Below are positions 49,031 to 57,407 of a DNA stretch of 57,407 bases, piece after piece (the first letter of the stretch is position 1; each line of letters begins with the position of its first letter). The notes below the pieces were generated by a model that did no database searches, had not been told where the DNA came from, and saw only the letters and a list, made by a program, of their open reading frames with translations. Source of the DNA: Clostridia bacterium (lineage in GTDB: Bacteria > Bacillota > Clostridia > Oscillospirales > Acutalibacteraceae). The stretch lies in assembly GCA_017398485.1 (NCBI GenBank), contig JAFQFY010000077.1, forward strand, positions 1 to 57,407. Reading direction: 5' to 3'. The position numbers were made by a program, and so were the translations under genes.

Positions 49031-50437
49031 ATGAAGATCTTTAACACCATGACGCGACAGAAGGAAGAATTCATTCCCATTGAGGAGGGCAAGGTCCGTC
49101 TGTACGCCTGCGGCCCGACCGTGTATAATTTCATCCACATCGGCAACGCGCGTCCTTTGTGCGTGTTCGACGTGTTGCGCCGTTATCTCGAATGGCGCGG
49201 CTACGAGGTCAACTTCGTGCAGAACTTCACCGATATTGACGACAAGATCATTCGCCGTGCCAACGAGGAGGGCCTGACCTTTGAGCAGGTGGCTCAGAAG
49301 TATATTGAGGAATTCTGGACCGACGCCAAAGGTCTCGGCGTGCGTCAGGCGACCACCCACCCCAAGGCGACTGAAAACATTGATATGATCCAGCAGATCG
49401 TCACCACCCTTATCGGCAAAGGCTATGCCTATGTTGCCGCCAACGGCGACGTGTATTTCCGCACGCGCAAGTTTGACGAATACGGCAAATTATCGCATCA
49501 GCCGATCGACGATCTGGAATCCGGCGCGCGCATCGCGGTCGGAGAGGTCAAGGAAGATCCGCTGGACTTTGCGCTGTGGAAAGCCGCCAAAGAGGGCGAG
49601 CCGAGCTGGACCTCGCCGTGGAGCGACGGTCGTCCCGGCTGGCATATCGAATGCTCCGCGATGGCGCGCCGCTATCTCGGCGAGACCATCGACATTCACG
49701 GCGGTGGGCAGGATCTCGTGTTTCCCCATCACGAGAACGAGATCGCCCAGAGCGAGTGTTGCAACGGCGTGCCGTTCGCGCGCTACTGGATGCACAACGG
49801 CTACATTAACGTCGACAACAAGAAGATGTCGAAATCGCTCGGCAACTTCTTCACCGTGCGCGACGTCGCCAACGAGTTCGGCTATGAGCCGATCCGCTTC
49901 TTCCTGATTTCCTCGTCTTATCGCAGTCCGATCAACTACAACGTCGAGATCATTCAGCAGGGCATCGGCGCGCTGGATCGTCTGTACAACTGCAAGAACG
50001 CCATGGCGTTCGCGCTGGGCAACGCCGCCGACGGCGATGCAGACGAGGCGTTCGTCGCGCAGGTCGCGGCGCGTCGTCAGCAGTTCATCGACGCGATGGA
50101 CGACGACCTCAACACCGCCGACGGTATTGCGGCGCTGTTCGAGCTGGTCAAGGATATTAACCTTATGCTCGCACCCGGCACCGCCACCAAGGCGACCGTT
50201 GAGGTGGGTAAAGCGCTGTTCGACGAGCTGACCGACGTGCTCGGCTTCTGCTACGCGCGCGAAGAAAAGGCGGAGGACGACGAGGAGATCGAGGCGCTCA
50301 TCGCCGCGCGTACCGCCGCCCGTAAGGAAAAGAACTGGGCCGAGGCCGACCGCATCCGCGACGAGCTGAACGCGCGCGGCATCGTGCTGGAAGATACGCC
50401 GCAGGGTGTCAAGTGGCACCGCGCGGACAAGGCGTGA
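49031..50437 (+). CDS. cysS: Cysteinyl-tRNA synthetase
   Basis: Charges tRNA-Cys. The 468 residues contain the zinc/Cys-binding CGPTVYNFIHIGNARP (HIGN class I signature), FTDIDDKII, the GWHIECSAMARRYLG and GGGQDLVFPHHENEIAQSEC zinc ligand region and the KMSKSLGNF loop, then the helical anticodon-binding domain. It is co-regulated with cysE by the T-box, linking cysteine supply to charging. AAGGAG lies before the ATG. Overlaps the next gene by four bases. Confidence 0.98.
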   Translation: MKIFNTMTRQKEEFIPIEEGKVRLYACGPTVYNFIHIGNARPLCVFDVLRRYLEWRGYEVNFVQNFTDIDDKIIRRANEEGLTFEQVAQKYIEEFWTDAKGLGVRQATTHPKATENIDMIQQIVTTLIGKGYAYVAANGDVYFRTRKFDEYGKLSHQPIDDLESGARIAVGEVKEDPLDFALWKAAKEGEPSWTSPWSDGRPGWHIECSAMARRYLGETIDIHGGGQDLVFPHHENEIAQSECCNGVPFARYWMHNGYINVDNKKMSKSLGNFFTVRDVANEFGYEPIRFFLISSSYRSPINYNVEIIQQGIGALDRLYNCKNAMAFALGNAADGDADEAFVAQVAARRQQFIDAMDDDLNTADGIAALFELVKDINLMLAPGTATKATVEVGKALFDELTDVLGFCYAREEKAEDDEEIEALIAARTAARKEKNWAEADRIRDELNARGIVLEDTPQGVKWHRADKA

Positions 50438-50922
50438 GCCGCACTGCCAAGGCGGCGGTGTACCTCGTGTGCACCGCCGCGTTCATCGGTCTTGGCTGGT
50501 GGTTGCAGGCGACGCTGGACGACCTGACCGCCGCCGCGGTGTTGCGTGCGGTGCGGTGGCTGTTGTTTGTCGGCGTGGCGCTCGTCGGCGTCGGCGTGTA
50601 TCGCCGTCGCGGCGCGGACGCGTGCTTTCTCGGTGTCACGGGCGGCGCGGCATTGCTTTTGTGGATGATCTTTTTTCTCCTTTACGGAGGCATGGATAAC
50701 GCCGCCGCGAGCGGCGCAGACACCGCCGCAAACCTGCTGATGCTGGTGTGGACTGCGTTGCCGTTTTGCTTTTTCGTACGAGCCGCCGTGCTTGTCGGCG
50801 CGACGCGCGAGGACACGGATCGTGCACGCCGCCGTCCGTTACTGATCGCGTTGATTGCCCTGCTTGTGTGGCTGGTCGTGCTGGTGCTCACGGGGCAAAT
50901 GATGCATTTTGTGCATTTGTGA
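50434..50922 (+). CDS. Small membrane protein of unknown function
   Basis: A 162-residue hydrophobic protein with four predicted spans (about 7-27, 36-56, 70-92 and 130-158) and no recognised motif. The loop before the last span is Arg-rich (ATREDTDRARRRP). The likely start is the GTG at 50434, overlapping the cysS stop (GTGA); a GTG at 50413 in the same frame is possible but lies further inside cysS. The AAGG site is weak. Co-transcription with the Cys T-box operon is likely, but no function can be assigned. Confidence 0.75.
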   Translation: MSRTAKAAVYLVCTAAFIGLGWWLQATLDDLTAAAVLRAVRWLLFVGVALVGVGVYRRRGADACFLGVTGGAALLLWMIFFLLYGGMDNAAASGADTAANLLMLVWTALPFCFFVRAAVLVGATREDTDRARRRPLLIALIALLVWLVVLVLTGQMMHFVHL

Positions 50923-50965
50923 GAACATAAGTATAGAACACAAAAAGAACGGGAGAGAGAACGCT

Positions 50966-51535
50966 TTGAGCTTTATTGAGCTGTTGCTTATCGGTCTGGG
51001 CCTGTCGATGGACGCCGCCGCGGTGTCCATCTGCAAGGGCTTGGCCGCCGGACGCGCCAAGGCGCGCCACTGCCTGATCGCCGGCGTGTATTTCGGCGGA
51101 TTCCAGGCGCTGATGCCGCTGATCGGCTACGCCCTTGGGCGCACCTTTGCGGATTTTATCAACCGCTACGATCACTGGGTGGCGTTCGTGCTGCTGGTGC
51201 TTATCGGCGGCAACATGCTGCGCGAATCCTTCCAGAAGGAAGAGGAGTGCTGTAACGCCTGTTTCGGCGCGGCGGCGATGCTGCCGTTGGCGATTGCGAC
51301 GAGCATTGACGCGCTCGCCGTCGGCGTGTCCTATTCGTTCTATCTCAACTGGGCACAGCTGTGGATGGCGATCGCCGCCATCGGCGTGATCACCTTTGCG
51401 GTGTCCGCCGCCGCGGTGAAGATCGGCAGCGTGTTCGGCGCGCGGTATAAGACCGCCTCCGAGCGCTTGGGCGGTATCATCTTAATCTTAATGGGTATCA
51501 AAATCTTGTTGGAAGGACTGGGTTTCTGGTTCTGA
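50966..51535 (+). CDS. mntP: MntP-like manganese efflux pump
   Basis: Small six-span membrane exporter of the MntP family. The 189 residues show two inverted halves, each with the signature: GLGLSMDAAAVSICKGLA near the start and ATSIDALAVGVSYSF in the second half; both carry the conserved Asp. A Cys-rich loop (EEECCNACFG) joins them. Start is TTG at 50966, read as Met, with GGGAGAG upstream; the alternative ATG at 50909 would overlap the previous gene. No yybP-ykoY manganese riboswitch is seen before it. Confidence 0.92.
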   Translation: MSFIELLLIGLGLSMDAAAVSICKGLAAGRAKARHCLIAGVYFGGFQALMPLIGYALGRTFADFINRYDHWVAFVLLVLIGGNMLRESFQKEEECCNACFGAAAMLPLAIATSIDALAVGVSYSFYLNWAQLWMAIAAIGVITFAVSAAAVKIGSVFGARYKTASERLGGIILILMGIKILLEGLGFWF

Positions 51536-51549
51536 TAGGAGTGTAAAAT

Positions 51550-52923
51550 ATGGCAAAAATGTGGGCAGGACGCACCGACGGCGTCACCAGCCAAGTGGCG
51601 GACGATTTCAACTCGTCCATCGGCTTTGACAGCCGTATGTATAAGCAGGATATCACCGGCAGCATGGCGCACGCCGCCATGCTCGGTGCGCAGGGCATCA
51701 TCACCGCCGACGAAGCGGCGACGATCCTCGACGGTTTGCAGACGATCCTCGACGACATCGACAGCGGCGCGCTGGCGATCGACATGACCTGCGAGGACAT
51801 TCACATGTTCGTCGAGCAGGTGCTCACCGAGCGTTTGGGCGACGTGGGCAAAAAGCTGCACACCGCGCGCAGCCGCAACGATCAGGTCGCGCTGGATATC
51901 CGCATGTATCTGCGCGAGGAGATCGACGCGATCACGGCGCTCGTGCGCGAGCTGCTCGGCGTGCTCGTCGAGCAGGCGGAGCAAAACAAGGCGGTCATTC
52001 TACCCGGCTACACGCATCTGCAACGCGCCCAGCCGATCACCTTCGGTCATCACCTGATGGCGTACGCGATGATGCTCACGCGCGACCTGTCGCGCTTGGC
52101 GGACTGCCGAAAGCGCATGAACGTGTCGCCCATCGGCTCGTGTGCGCTCGCCGGTACGACCTATGCGACCGACCGCCATTTTGAGGCGGACAAGCTCGGC
52201 TTCGACGACGTTTGCCGCAACAGCCTCGACGGCGTGTCCGACCGCGATTTCTGCGCGGAGCTGCTCGGCGCGTTGTCGATCCTGATGATGCATCTGTCGC
52301 GTTTCTCGGAGGAGATCATTCTGTGGTCGAGCTGGGAGTTCCGCTTCGTCGAGCTTTCCGACGCGTTCACCACCGGCTCGTCCATCATGCCGCAGAAAAA
52401 GAATCCCGACATGGCGGAGCTGGTGCGCGGCAAGACGGGTCGCGTCTACGGCGACCTGATGGCGTTGCTCACCACCCTCAAAGGCTTGCCGCTGGCGTAT
52501 AATAAGGATATGCAAGAGGATAAAGAGGGCGTGTTCGACGCCTGCGACACGGTCAAAATGTGTCTGGAGGTGTTCGTCGGCATGGTCGCGACCATGAAGA
52601 CGCGCCCCGACGTGATGCTTGCCGCGGCGAAGGGCGGCTTCATCAACGCCACCGACCTCGCGGACTATCTCGTGCGCAAGGGCCTGCCGTTCCGCGACGC
52701 CTACAAGGTGTCGGGTCGCACGGTCGCCAAGTGCATTGAGGATAAGACCACCCTCGACGCGTTACCGCTGGCGACCTATAAGGAGTTCTGTTCTCTTATT
52801 GAAGACGACGTGTACGAGGCGATCGACCTTAAAACCTGCGTGGAAAAGCGTATCAGCGAGGGCGGCACCTCCGTTGCCTCGGTCGAAGCGCAGATCGCTT
52901 GGGTCAAGCAGCAACTGAAATAA
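51550..52923 (+). CDS. argH: Argininosuccinate lyase
   Basis: Last step of arginine synthesis, splitting argininosuccinate to arginine and fumarate. The 457 residues contain MWAGRTDGVTSQVADDFNSSIGFD, HTARSRNDQVALDIRMYLR, the TDR..HFEADKLGFD motif and the fumarase-superfamily signature GSSIMPQKKNPD with the flexible Ser loop. GGAGTG before the ATG. It follows mntP by 14 bases; argG is not in the window. A strong terminator follows. Confidence 0.97.
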   Translation: MAKMWAGRTDGVTSQVADDFNSSIGFDSRMYKQDITGSMAHAAMLGAQGIITADEAATILDGLQTILDDIDSGALAIDMTCEDIHMFVEQVLTERLGDVGKKLHTARSRNDQVALDIRMYLREEIDAITALVRELLGVLVEQAEQNKAVILPGYTHLQRAQPITFGHHLMAYAMMLTRDLSRLADCRKRMNVSPIGSCALAGTTYATDRHFEADKLGFDDVCRNSLDGVSDRDFCAELLGALSILMMHLSRFSEEIILWSSWEFRFVELSDAFTTGSSIMPQKKNPDMAELVRGKTGRVYGDLMALLTTLKGLPLAYNKDMQEDKEGVFDACDTVKMCLEVFVGMVATMKTRPDVMLAAAKGGFINATDLADYLVRKGLPFRDAYKVSGRTVAKCIEDKTTLDALPLATYKEFCSLIEDDVYEAIDLKTCVEKRISEGGTSVASVEAQIAWVKQQLK

Positions 52924-52932
52924 CCAAAAGAA

Positions 52933-52968
52933 AAAGGCGAATGGGAAAAACCCATTCGCCTTTTTTTG
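52933..52968. terminator. Terminator between argH and the convergent lipoprotein
   Basis: Perfect 13-base-pair stem (52933-52945 with 52951-52963), five-base A loop, T7 tract. Confidence 0.93.
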
Positions 52969-52976
52969 CTTTCACG

Positions 52977-53558
52977 TTATTCTTCGCTACTCGATAGTCC
53001 GTGGTTAGGATAGGGTTCTATCGTGATGCCCTCCTTGACACACTGCTGCTCAAGCATTTGATATATGGTTTGAACCAGAGAGGGATCACGCAAATAAAAC
53101 TCGTATGCGATGTCGTCGGTATAGCATATTCCGATACAGGATTCGTCCGGGTCATTGCTCGGGTACATACCGCACACAGGCACTGTACTGTCCCCATACT
53201 CTAAATACCACATCGTGACAGGGCCGCATCCGGTCCTGTTGGGGTTGATTTGCTCGATTGACGAGAACTTGGTCTTTTTGAGCGTTTTCAGCAGAGAACG
53301 GATAAACGCCTTATCCTGCAGAGTGAAATCGCATGCGGTCGAAGTAGTAGAATTCACTTCATACGCACGGGAAAGGCAACGCAAAGCCGTGTAGTCTTCC
53401 TCGTCAATGGCGTTATCCAGTTCTTGATGGAAATATTTGAGCGCCTGCGTGCCGTTTTCCGGTGTCATCCTCGAGGTGAACGTCGACTTCGCACCTGCGT
53501 CGCAACCGCACGAGAAAAGTGCGACCACGACACAAATAATTGCTAAAATTCTTTTCAT
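52977..53558 (-). CDS. Small orphan lipoprotein of unknown function
   Basis: A 193-residue predicted lipoprotein (signal ending ALFSCGC; Cys17 or Cys19 modified). The mature part has no family I can name: ALKYFHQELDNAIDEEDYTALRCLSRAYEVN forms a helical pair and the rest is mixed, with six further Cys that could form disulfides. It has a separate promoter and no neighbours in an operon. AT content is slightly higher than in adjoining genes. Exported role only; function unknown. Confidence 0.8.
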   Translation of the reverse strand: MKRILAIICVVVALFSCGCDAGAKSTFTSRMTPENGTQALKYFHQELDNAIDEEDYTALRCLSRAYEVNSTTSTACDFTLQDKAFIRSLLKTLKKTKFSSIEQINPNRTGCGPVTMWYLEYGDSTVPVCGMYPSNDPDESCIGICYTDDIAYEFYLRDPSLVQTIYQMLEQQCVKEGITIEPYPNHGLSSSEE

Positions 53559-53652
53559 AGTAAAGCCTCCTCGATCAATGACCCGTGTGTCGGACGAACG
53601 ATACGATCACTTAACCATCGGATTCACCGCTTTCCCTAAATTTTCCAATATC

Positions 53653-53682
53653 AGTATACCATGTTTACTGTCAAAATGTCAA
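53653..53682 (-). promoter_or_regulatory. Promoter of the orphan lipoprotein
   Basis: On the minus strand: TTGACA (53677-53682), 18-base spacer, TATACT (53653-53658). The leader is about 90 bases. Confidence 0.8.
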
Positions 53683-53735
53683 TAGAACGAGGGGTGAAAG
53701 CGCGTCGTTTTGGCTATGTTGTACAATTCTTTGCG

Positions 53736-53756
53736 GCGCATCTTGGGAAGATGCGC
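53736..53756. repeat. Hairpin-forming inverted repeat in the divergent region
   Basis: GCGCATCTT (53736-53744) and AAGATGCGC (53748-53756), loop of three. No T tract follows. It lies in the 338-base gap 53559-53896 between the two divergent promoters and could be an operator. The remainder of the gap holds only the two promoters. Confidence 0.6.
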
Positions 53757-53816
53757 AAGGAGTCGGGCAAGCCGTATCCGATTTTCCGTTTTTTCGCAAA
53801 AAGCGTGGGCAAACAG

Positions 53817-53845
53817 TTGCATTTTCCGCCGATTTCCAGTATACT
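53817..53845 (+). promoter_or_regulatory. Promoter of the ABC-F gene
   Basis: TTGCAT (53817-53822), 17-base spacer, TATACT (53840-53845). Confidence 0.82.
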
Positions 53846-53896
53846 AAAAACGTATGTGCGCCGAAAACGGAATTTCGGCAAAAATAGGAGGATATC

Positions 53897-55495
53897 ATGG
53901 TTACAGTTTCGGATTTGGGAATTAATTTTGGTGGACAAGACCTGTTTAAGCACGTCAACTTAAAGTTTGTCGGCGGCAACTGCTACGGCGTCATCGGCGC
54001 CAACGGCGCAGGTAAGTCCACCTTCCTGCGTATCCTGTCGGGCGATCTCGAGCCGACCTCGGGCGAGGTCATCATCGACCCGCGCACGCGCATGTCGGTG
54101 CTCAAACAGGACCACTACGCCTACGACGAGTTCACGGTGCTCGACACCATCATCCAGGGCAATCCTCGCCTGTATGAGATCATGCAGCAAAAGGACGCCC
54201 TGTACGCCAAAGAGGACTTCTCCGACGAGGACGGCGAGTTGGCGGCACAGCTCGAGGGCGAGTTTGCCGAGCTCGGCGGCTGGGAGGCGGAGACCGAGGC
54301 GGGACAGATTCTGCAAGGTCTCGGTCTGTCCACCGACCGTCTGTACGAGCCGATGAGCGCGCTCGCCGACAAGGAAAAGGTCAAGATCCTGCTCGCGCGC
54401 GCGTTGTTCGGCGCGCCCGACATCATCCTGCTCGACGAGCCGACCAACCACCTTGACATCGACTCCATTCGCTGGCTGGAGGACTTCCTGATGGACTATG
54501 TGGGCACCGTCATCGTCGTGTCCCACGACCGCCACTTCCTCAACAACGTCTGCACCCATATCGTCGACGTTGACTACACGCAGATCCGCATCTACGTCGG
54601 TAACTACGACTTCTGGTACGAGTCCAGCCAGCTCATTCAGCGCATGATGCGCGAGCAAAACCGCAAGAACGAGGAAAAGATCAAGGAGCTGCAAAGCTTT
54701 ATCCAGCGCTTCTCCGCGAACAAGTCGAAGTCGCGTCAGGCGACCTCGCGTCGCAAGCTGCTCGACAAGCTGACCGTTGAGGAGATGCCGGCGTCCTCGC
54801 GCCGCTATCCGTACGTCGGCTTCCAGATGGATCGCGAGGCCGGTAAGGAGATCCTCGCCGTCGAGGGCATCTCCAAGACGGTGGACGGCGTTAAGGTGCT
54901 CGACGACATCTCCTTCCGCGTCAACAAGGGCGATAAGATCGCCTTCGTCGGTCAGGACGAGATCGCGACGACGACGCTGTTTAAGATCCTCACCGGTGAG
55001 CTCGAGCCGGATGCCGGCTCGTACAAATGGGGCGGCACGACGAGCCTGTCCTATTTCCCGAAGGACAACACCGCCTTCTTTGAGGGCAACGATATGAACC
55101 TCTTGCAGTGGCTCAACCAGTATTCGAGCGACAACACCGAGACCTATCTGCGCGGCTTCCTCGGCAAGATGCTGTTCTCGGGAGATGACGTGTTAAAGCC
55201 GGTCAAGGTGCTGTCGGGTGGTGAAAAGGTGCGTTGCATGCTGTCGCGCATGATGATGTACGGCTCGAACGTGCTCATTCTCGACCAGCCGACCAACCAC
55301 CTCGACCTCGAATCCATCACCGCGGTGAACAACGGTCTCGAAGCGTTCGCGGGCAACGTGCTGTTCTCCTCCTACGACCACCAGTTCATCCAGACGGTCG
55401 CCAATCGCATCATGGAGATCAAGAACGGCAAATTGCTCGACAAGATGATGACCTACGACGACTTCCTCGAGTTTAAGGCGGCGAACGGTCTGTAA
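53897..55495 (+). CDS. ABC-F family ATPase (YkpA/YbiT-like) with degenerate second ATPase site
   Basis: Cytosolic ABC-F protein with two ATPase domains and no membrane part; the family acts on ribosomes or in stress. Domain 1: Walker A GANGAGKS (34-41), degenerate signature MSALADKE (153-160), Walker B with D180-E181, H-loop H210. The linker (about 240-315) is Lys/Arg-rich. Domain 2: the Walker A is GQDEIATT (352-359) with no Lys, the signature LSGGE (439-443) is intact, Walker B ends D463-Q464 instead of Asp-Glu, and the H-loop reads SSYDHQ. So site 2 probably binds but does not hydrolyse ATP, or binds poorly. RBS AGGAGG. Followed 11 bases later by nadE. Confidence 0.93.
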   Translation: MVTVSDLGINFGGQDLFKHVNLKFVGGNCYGVIGANGAGKSTFLRILSGDLEPTSGEVIIDPRTRMSVLKQDHYAYDEFTVLDTIIQGNPRLYEIMQQKDALYAKEDFSDEDGELAAQLEGEFAELGGWEAETEAGQILQGLGLSTDRLYEPMSALADKEKVKILLARALFGAPDIILLDEPTNHLDIDSIRWLEDFLMDYVGTVIVVSHDRHFLNNVCTHIVDVDYTQIRIYVGNYDFWYESSQLIQRMMREQNRKNEEKIKELQSFIQRFSANKSKSRQATSRRKLLDKLTVEEMPASSRRYPYVGFQMDREAGKEILAVEGISKTVDGVKVLDDISFRVNKGDKIAFVGQDEIATTTLFKILTGELEPDAGSYKWGGTTSLSYFPKDNTAFFEGNDMNLLQWLNQYSSDNTETYLRGFLGKMLFSGDDVLKPVKVLSGGEKVRCMLSRMMMYGSNVLILDQPTNHLDLESITAVNNGLEAFAGNVLFSSYDHQFIQTVANRIMEIKNGKLLDKMMTYDDFLEFKAANGL

Positions 55496-55506
55496 GGAGT
55501 GAGTGT

Positions 55507-56241
55507 ATGTTTGACGCTCTGAAAGTAAAAGACGCGTGCGTGCAGTGGATACGCGATTTCTTCGCGGCGAACGGTCCCGACTGCAACGCGGTCGTGGGCA
55601 TCTCCGGCGGCAAGGACAGCTCCGTCGTCGCCGCGCTGTGCGTCGAGGCGCTCGGGCGCGAGCGCGTTATCGGCGTGCTGATGCCCTGCGGCGAGCAGGC
55701 GGATATTGACTGTTCGCTTAAACTCGTCAACCACCTCGGCATCGCCTATCACGTGGTGAATATCAAGGACGCCGTGGAGGGACTGATCCACGCGATGCCC
55801 GACAGCGTCACGCTGTCGACGCAGAGCCGCACCAACCTGCCGCCGCGCATCCGCATGGCGACGGTGTACGCGGTGTCGCAGAGCTGTAACGGTCGCGTGG
55901 CGAACACCTGCAATCTGTCGGAGGACTGGGTCGGCTATTCGACGCGCTACGGCGATGCGGCAGGGGATTTCAGCCCTCTCAGCCGCCTGACCGTCGCGGA
56001 GGTCAAGCAGATCGGGCATCTGCTCGGCCTGCCTGCCGATCTGGTGGAAAAGGTGCCGATCGACGGGCTGTGCGGCAAGACGGACGAGGAAAACCTCGGC
56101 TTCACCTACGCCGAGCTTGACCGTTATATCCGCACCGGCGAGATCGACGATATGGACAAAAAGGCGCGCATCGACCGCCTGCACCGCATCAATCAATTCA
56201 AGCTGGAGCTTATGCCGGTGTTTGAACCGCCGATGCAGTGA
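55507..56241 (+). CDS. nadE: NAD+ synthetase, ammonia-dependent type
   Basis: Makes NAD+ from deamido-NAD+ using ATP and ammonia. The 244 residues have the PP-loop GISGGKDSS (31-39), RTNLPPRIRMATVYAVSQ, the GYSTRYGDAAGDFSPLSRLTVAEV motif and VPIDGLCGKTDEENLGFTYAELD. No N-terminal glutaminase domain exists, so ammonia is the donor. AAGGAG lies before the ATG. It follows the ABC-F gene by 11 bases; the two may be co-transcribed. Confidence 0.96.
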   Translation: MFDALKVKDACVQWIRDFFAANGPDCNAVVGISGGKDSSVVAALCVEALGRERVIGVLMPCGEQADIDCSLKLVNHLGIAYHVVNIKDAVEGLIHAMPDSVTLSTQSRTNLPPRIRMATVYAVSQSCNGRVANTCNLSEDWVGYSTRYGDAAGDFSPLSRLTVAEVKQIGHLLGLPADLVEKVPIDGLCGKTDEENLGFTYAELDRYIRTGEIDDMDKKARIDRLHRINQFKLELMPVFEPPMQ

Positions 56242-56247
56242 AAAGAC

Positions 56248-56276
56248 TTGAAATTGTATAATTTATATGATACTAT
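56248..56276 (+). promoter_or_regulatory. Probable promoter of the aminotransferase gene
   Basis: TTGAAA (56248-56253), 17-base spacer, TACTAT (56271-56276). Confidence 0.7.
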
Positions 56277-56305
56277 AAGGTAAATTATCGAAAAAGGGGA
56301 TTATT

Positions 56306-57407
56306 ATGGGTTTTACGGCAGACATTATGCAAAAGATCGGCTCGGATATCCGTGGCAAGAACTTCTACACCGCGTTGGAACTGGAAGCCAAGGGCGAGAA
56401 GATCCTGAAGCTCAACACGGGCAACCCCGCGGCGTTTGGCTTCGGCATGCCCGATAGCGTGCGCGAGGCGCTCAAAGAGAACATGGATAAGGCGGTCGGC
56501 TACTGCGACGTGCGCGGCATGATCCCGGCGCGTCAGACCATCGACGCCTACCATCGCGCCAAGGGCGTGACTGCGTTCACCATGGACGATATCTTCATCG
56601 GCAACGGCGTCAGCGAGATCGCCTCGATGGTGACGACCGCCCTGCTCGATCCGGGCGACGAGGTGCTGCTGCCCACGCCCTGCTATTCGCTGTGGGCGAA
56701 CGAGGTGCTTCTGCACTACGCAAAGCCCGTCTACTACCGTTGCGACGAGACGAACGGCTGGAATCCCGATATCGACCAGATCAAGTCTCTTATCACCGAT
56801 CGCACCAAGGCGATCCTGGTCATCAACCCCAACAACCCCACCGGCGTGCTGTATTCCGACGAGATCCTCACCGAGATCGTCAACGTCGCGCGTGAACATG
56901 ATCTGGTCGTGCTCGCAGACGAGATCTACGACCGTTTGGTGTTCGACGGCAAGAAGCACACCGCCTTAGCGAGTCTGGCAGACGACGTGACCATGATCAC
57001 CATGAACGGCCTGTCCAAGTCTCACTGCCTGTGCGGTTTTCGTTGCGGCTGGATGGTTATCTCGGGTCCCGAGGCGCCGCGCAACGACATCAGCATGACC
57101 CTGCTCAAGATCGCGTCGGTGCGTCTGTCGGCCAACGCCCTTATGCAGACCATCATTCCGGCGGCGATGGAGGACATGGAGTATACCAATCAGATGATCC
57201 GTCCGGGCGGTCGCCTGTATGAGCAGCGCCGTGCGACCTGTGAGGAACTCGAAAAGATCGAGGGTATCTCGTTTGTCAAGAACGACGCGGCCTTGTACGT
57301 GTTCCCCAAGATCGAAAAGGAGTATCTGCAATACGAGAACGACAAGGAGTTTGCGCGTCAGCTGTTGCTCGACAAGCACATCCTCATCGTTCCCGGCAGT
57401 GGCTTCA
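56306..57407 (+). CDS. Class I/II PLP aminotransferase (AlaA-like), C-terminus cut by window edge
   Basis: Pyridoxal-phosphate enzyme of fold type I, most like alanine/glutamate-pyruvate aminotransferases (AlaA/AlaC). About 367 residues are present: GKNFYTALELEAKGEKILKLNTGNPAAFGF, the cofactor-binding GNGVSEIASM, INPNNPTGVLYS with the Asn, LADEIYDRLVF with the Asp-x-x-Tyr, and the Schiff-base Lys in NGLSKSHCLCGFRCGWM. A full protein is about 400-405 residues, so around 35 are missing past the right edge. The ATG at 56306 follows AAAAGGGGA. Substrate is not certain from sequence. Confidence 0.93.
   Translation, partial: MGFTADIMQKIGSDIRGKNFYTALELEAKGEKILKLNTGNPAAFGFGMPDSVREALKENMDKAVGYCDVRGMIPARQTIDAYHRAKGVTAFTMDDIFIGNGVSEIASMVTTALLDPGDEVLLPTPCYSLWANEVLLHYAKPVYYRCDETNGWNPDIDQIKSLITDRTKAILVINPNNPTGVLYSDEILTEIVNVAREHDLVVLADEIYDRLVFDGKKHTALASLADDVTMITMNGLSKSHCLCGFRCGWMVISGPEAPRNDISMTLLKIASVRLSANALMQTIIPAAMEDMEYTNQMIRPGGRLYEQRRATCEELEKIEGISFVKNDAALYVFPKIEKEYLQYENDKEFARQLLLDKHILIVPGSGF

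Noticed and set aside
50923..50965. yybP-ykoY manganese riboswitch before mntP
   Set aside because: The gap is only 43 bases, too short for the aptamer, and no motif is present.
53736..53756. Intrinsic terminator in the divergent region
   Set aside because: The stem is good but no T tract follows on either strand and no gene ends there; listed only as a hairpin.

Overview
This window reads as chromosomal DNA of an uncultured-type, GC-rich member of the Clostridia (Ruminococcaceae/Oscillospiraceae-like). The evidence is a CIRCE-controlled hrcA-grpE-dnaK operon, a DnaD/DnaI-type replication pair, ECF vitamin-transporter S components under TPP and THF riboswitches, a cysteine T-box, a LexA-like box before recA, RNase Y, Lgt and sigma-A-like TTGACA/TATAAT promoters. 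No rRNA, tRNA, insertion sequence, prophage or CRISPR array was seen, and the gene content is that of a stable core chromosome. Both edges cut genes: dnaK at the left and a class I aminotransferase at the right.

Layout. 1-3.2 kb: heat-shock operon on the minus strand with a doubled CIRCE operator. 3.2-7.3 kb: a small conserved protein, then a minus-strand operon dnaD-like > dnaI-like > zinc-ribbon/kinase-like/PASTA membrane protein whose kinase fold has lost its catalytic residues. 7.4-9.5 kb: a Thr-rich lipoprotein diverging from a TPP-riboswitch-controlled thiT with a C-terminal extension. 9.6-17.4 kb: a seven-gene capsule/exopolysaccharide operon (two glycosyltransferases, a DUF4422 transferase, Wzy, Wzx, LicD, and Wzz fused to a degenerate BY-kinase-like domain). 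17.5-20.1 kb: a NitT/TauT-type ABC importer. 20.3-22.1 kb: RNase Y behind a long structured leader. 22.2-24.0 kb: an ECF-like sigma factor and putative membrane regulator. 24.1-27.1 kb: split transketolase and an Xaa-Pro peptidase. 27.2-29.4 kb: ECF sigma with an RsgI/PepSY anti-sigma. 29.5-30.8 kb: a cation/proton antiporter.

30.9-32.9 kb carries the most striking gene: a THF riboswitch followed by one reading frame that joins the folate transporter S component FolT to folylpolyglutamate synthase FolC, so uptake and intracellular trapping of folate would be encoded as a single polypeptide. FolD follows convergently (33-33.8 kb) with lgt and a pair of M16 peptidases, one lacking its zinc motif. 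37.5-44.2 kb: mtnN, a YgjP-like metallopeptidase, and an operon of lipoprotein, response regulator, histidine kinase, DUF1385 protein and prmC. 44.2-48.1 kb: recA, recX, rimO, pgsA. 48.1-52.9 kb: a Cys T-box controlling cysE-cysS, then a membrane protein, mntP and argH. 53-57.4 kb: an orphan lipoprotein, an ABC-F protein with a disabled second ATPase site, nadE and an aminotransferase.

A recurring theme is loss of catalysis in otherwise recognisable enzyme domains (pseudokinase, BY-kinase-like tail, ABC-F site 2, M16 partner) and Thr-rich linkers in surface proteins. All calls are from reading the sequence; no database search was run.
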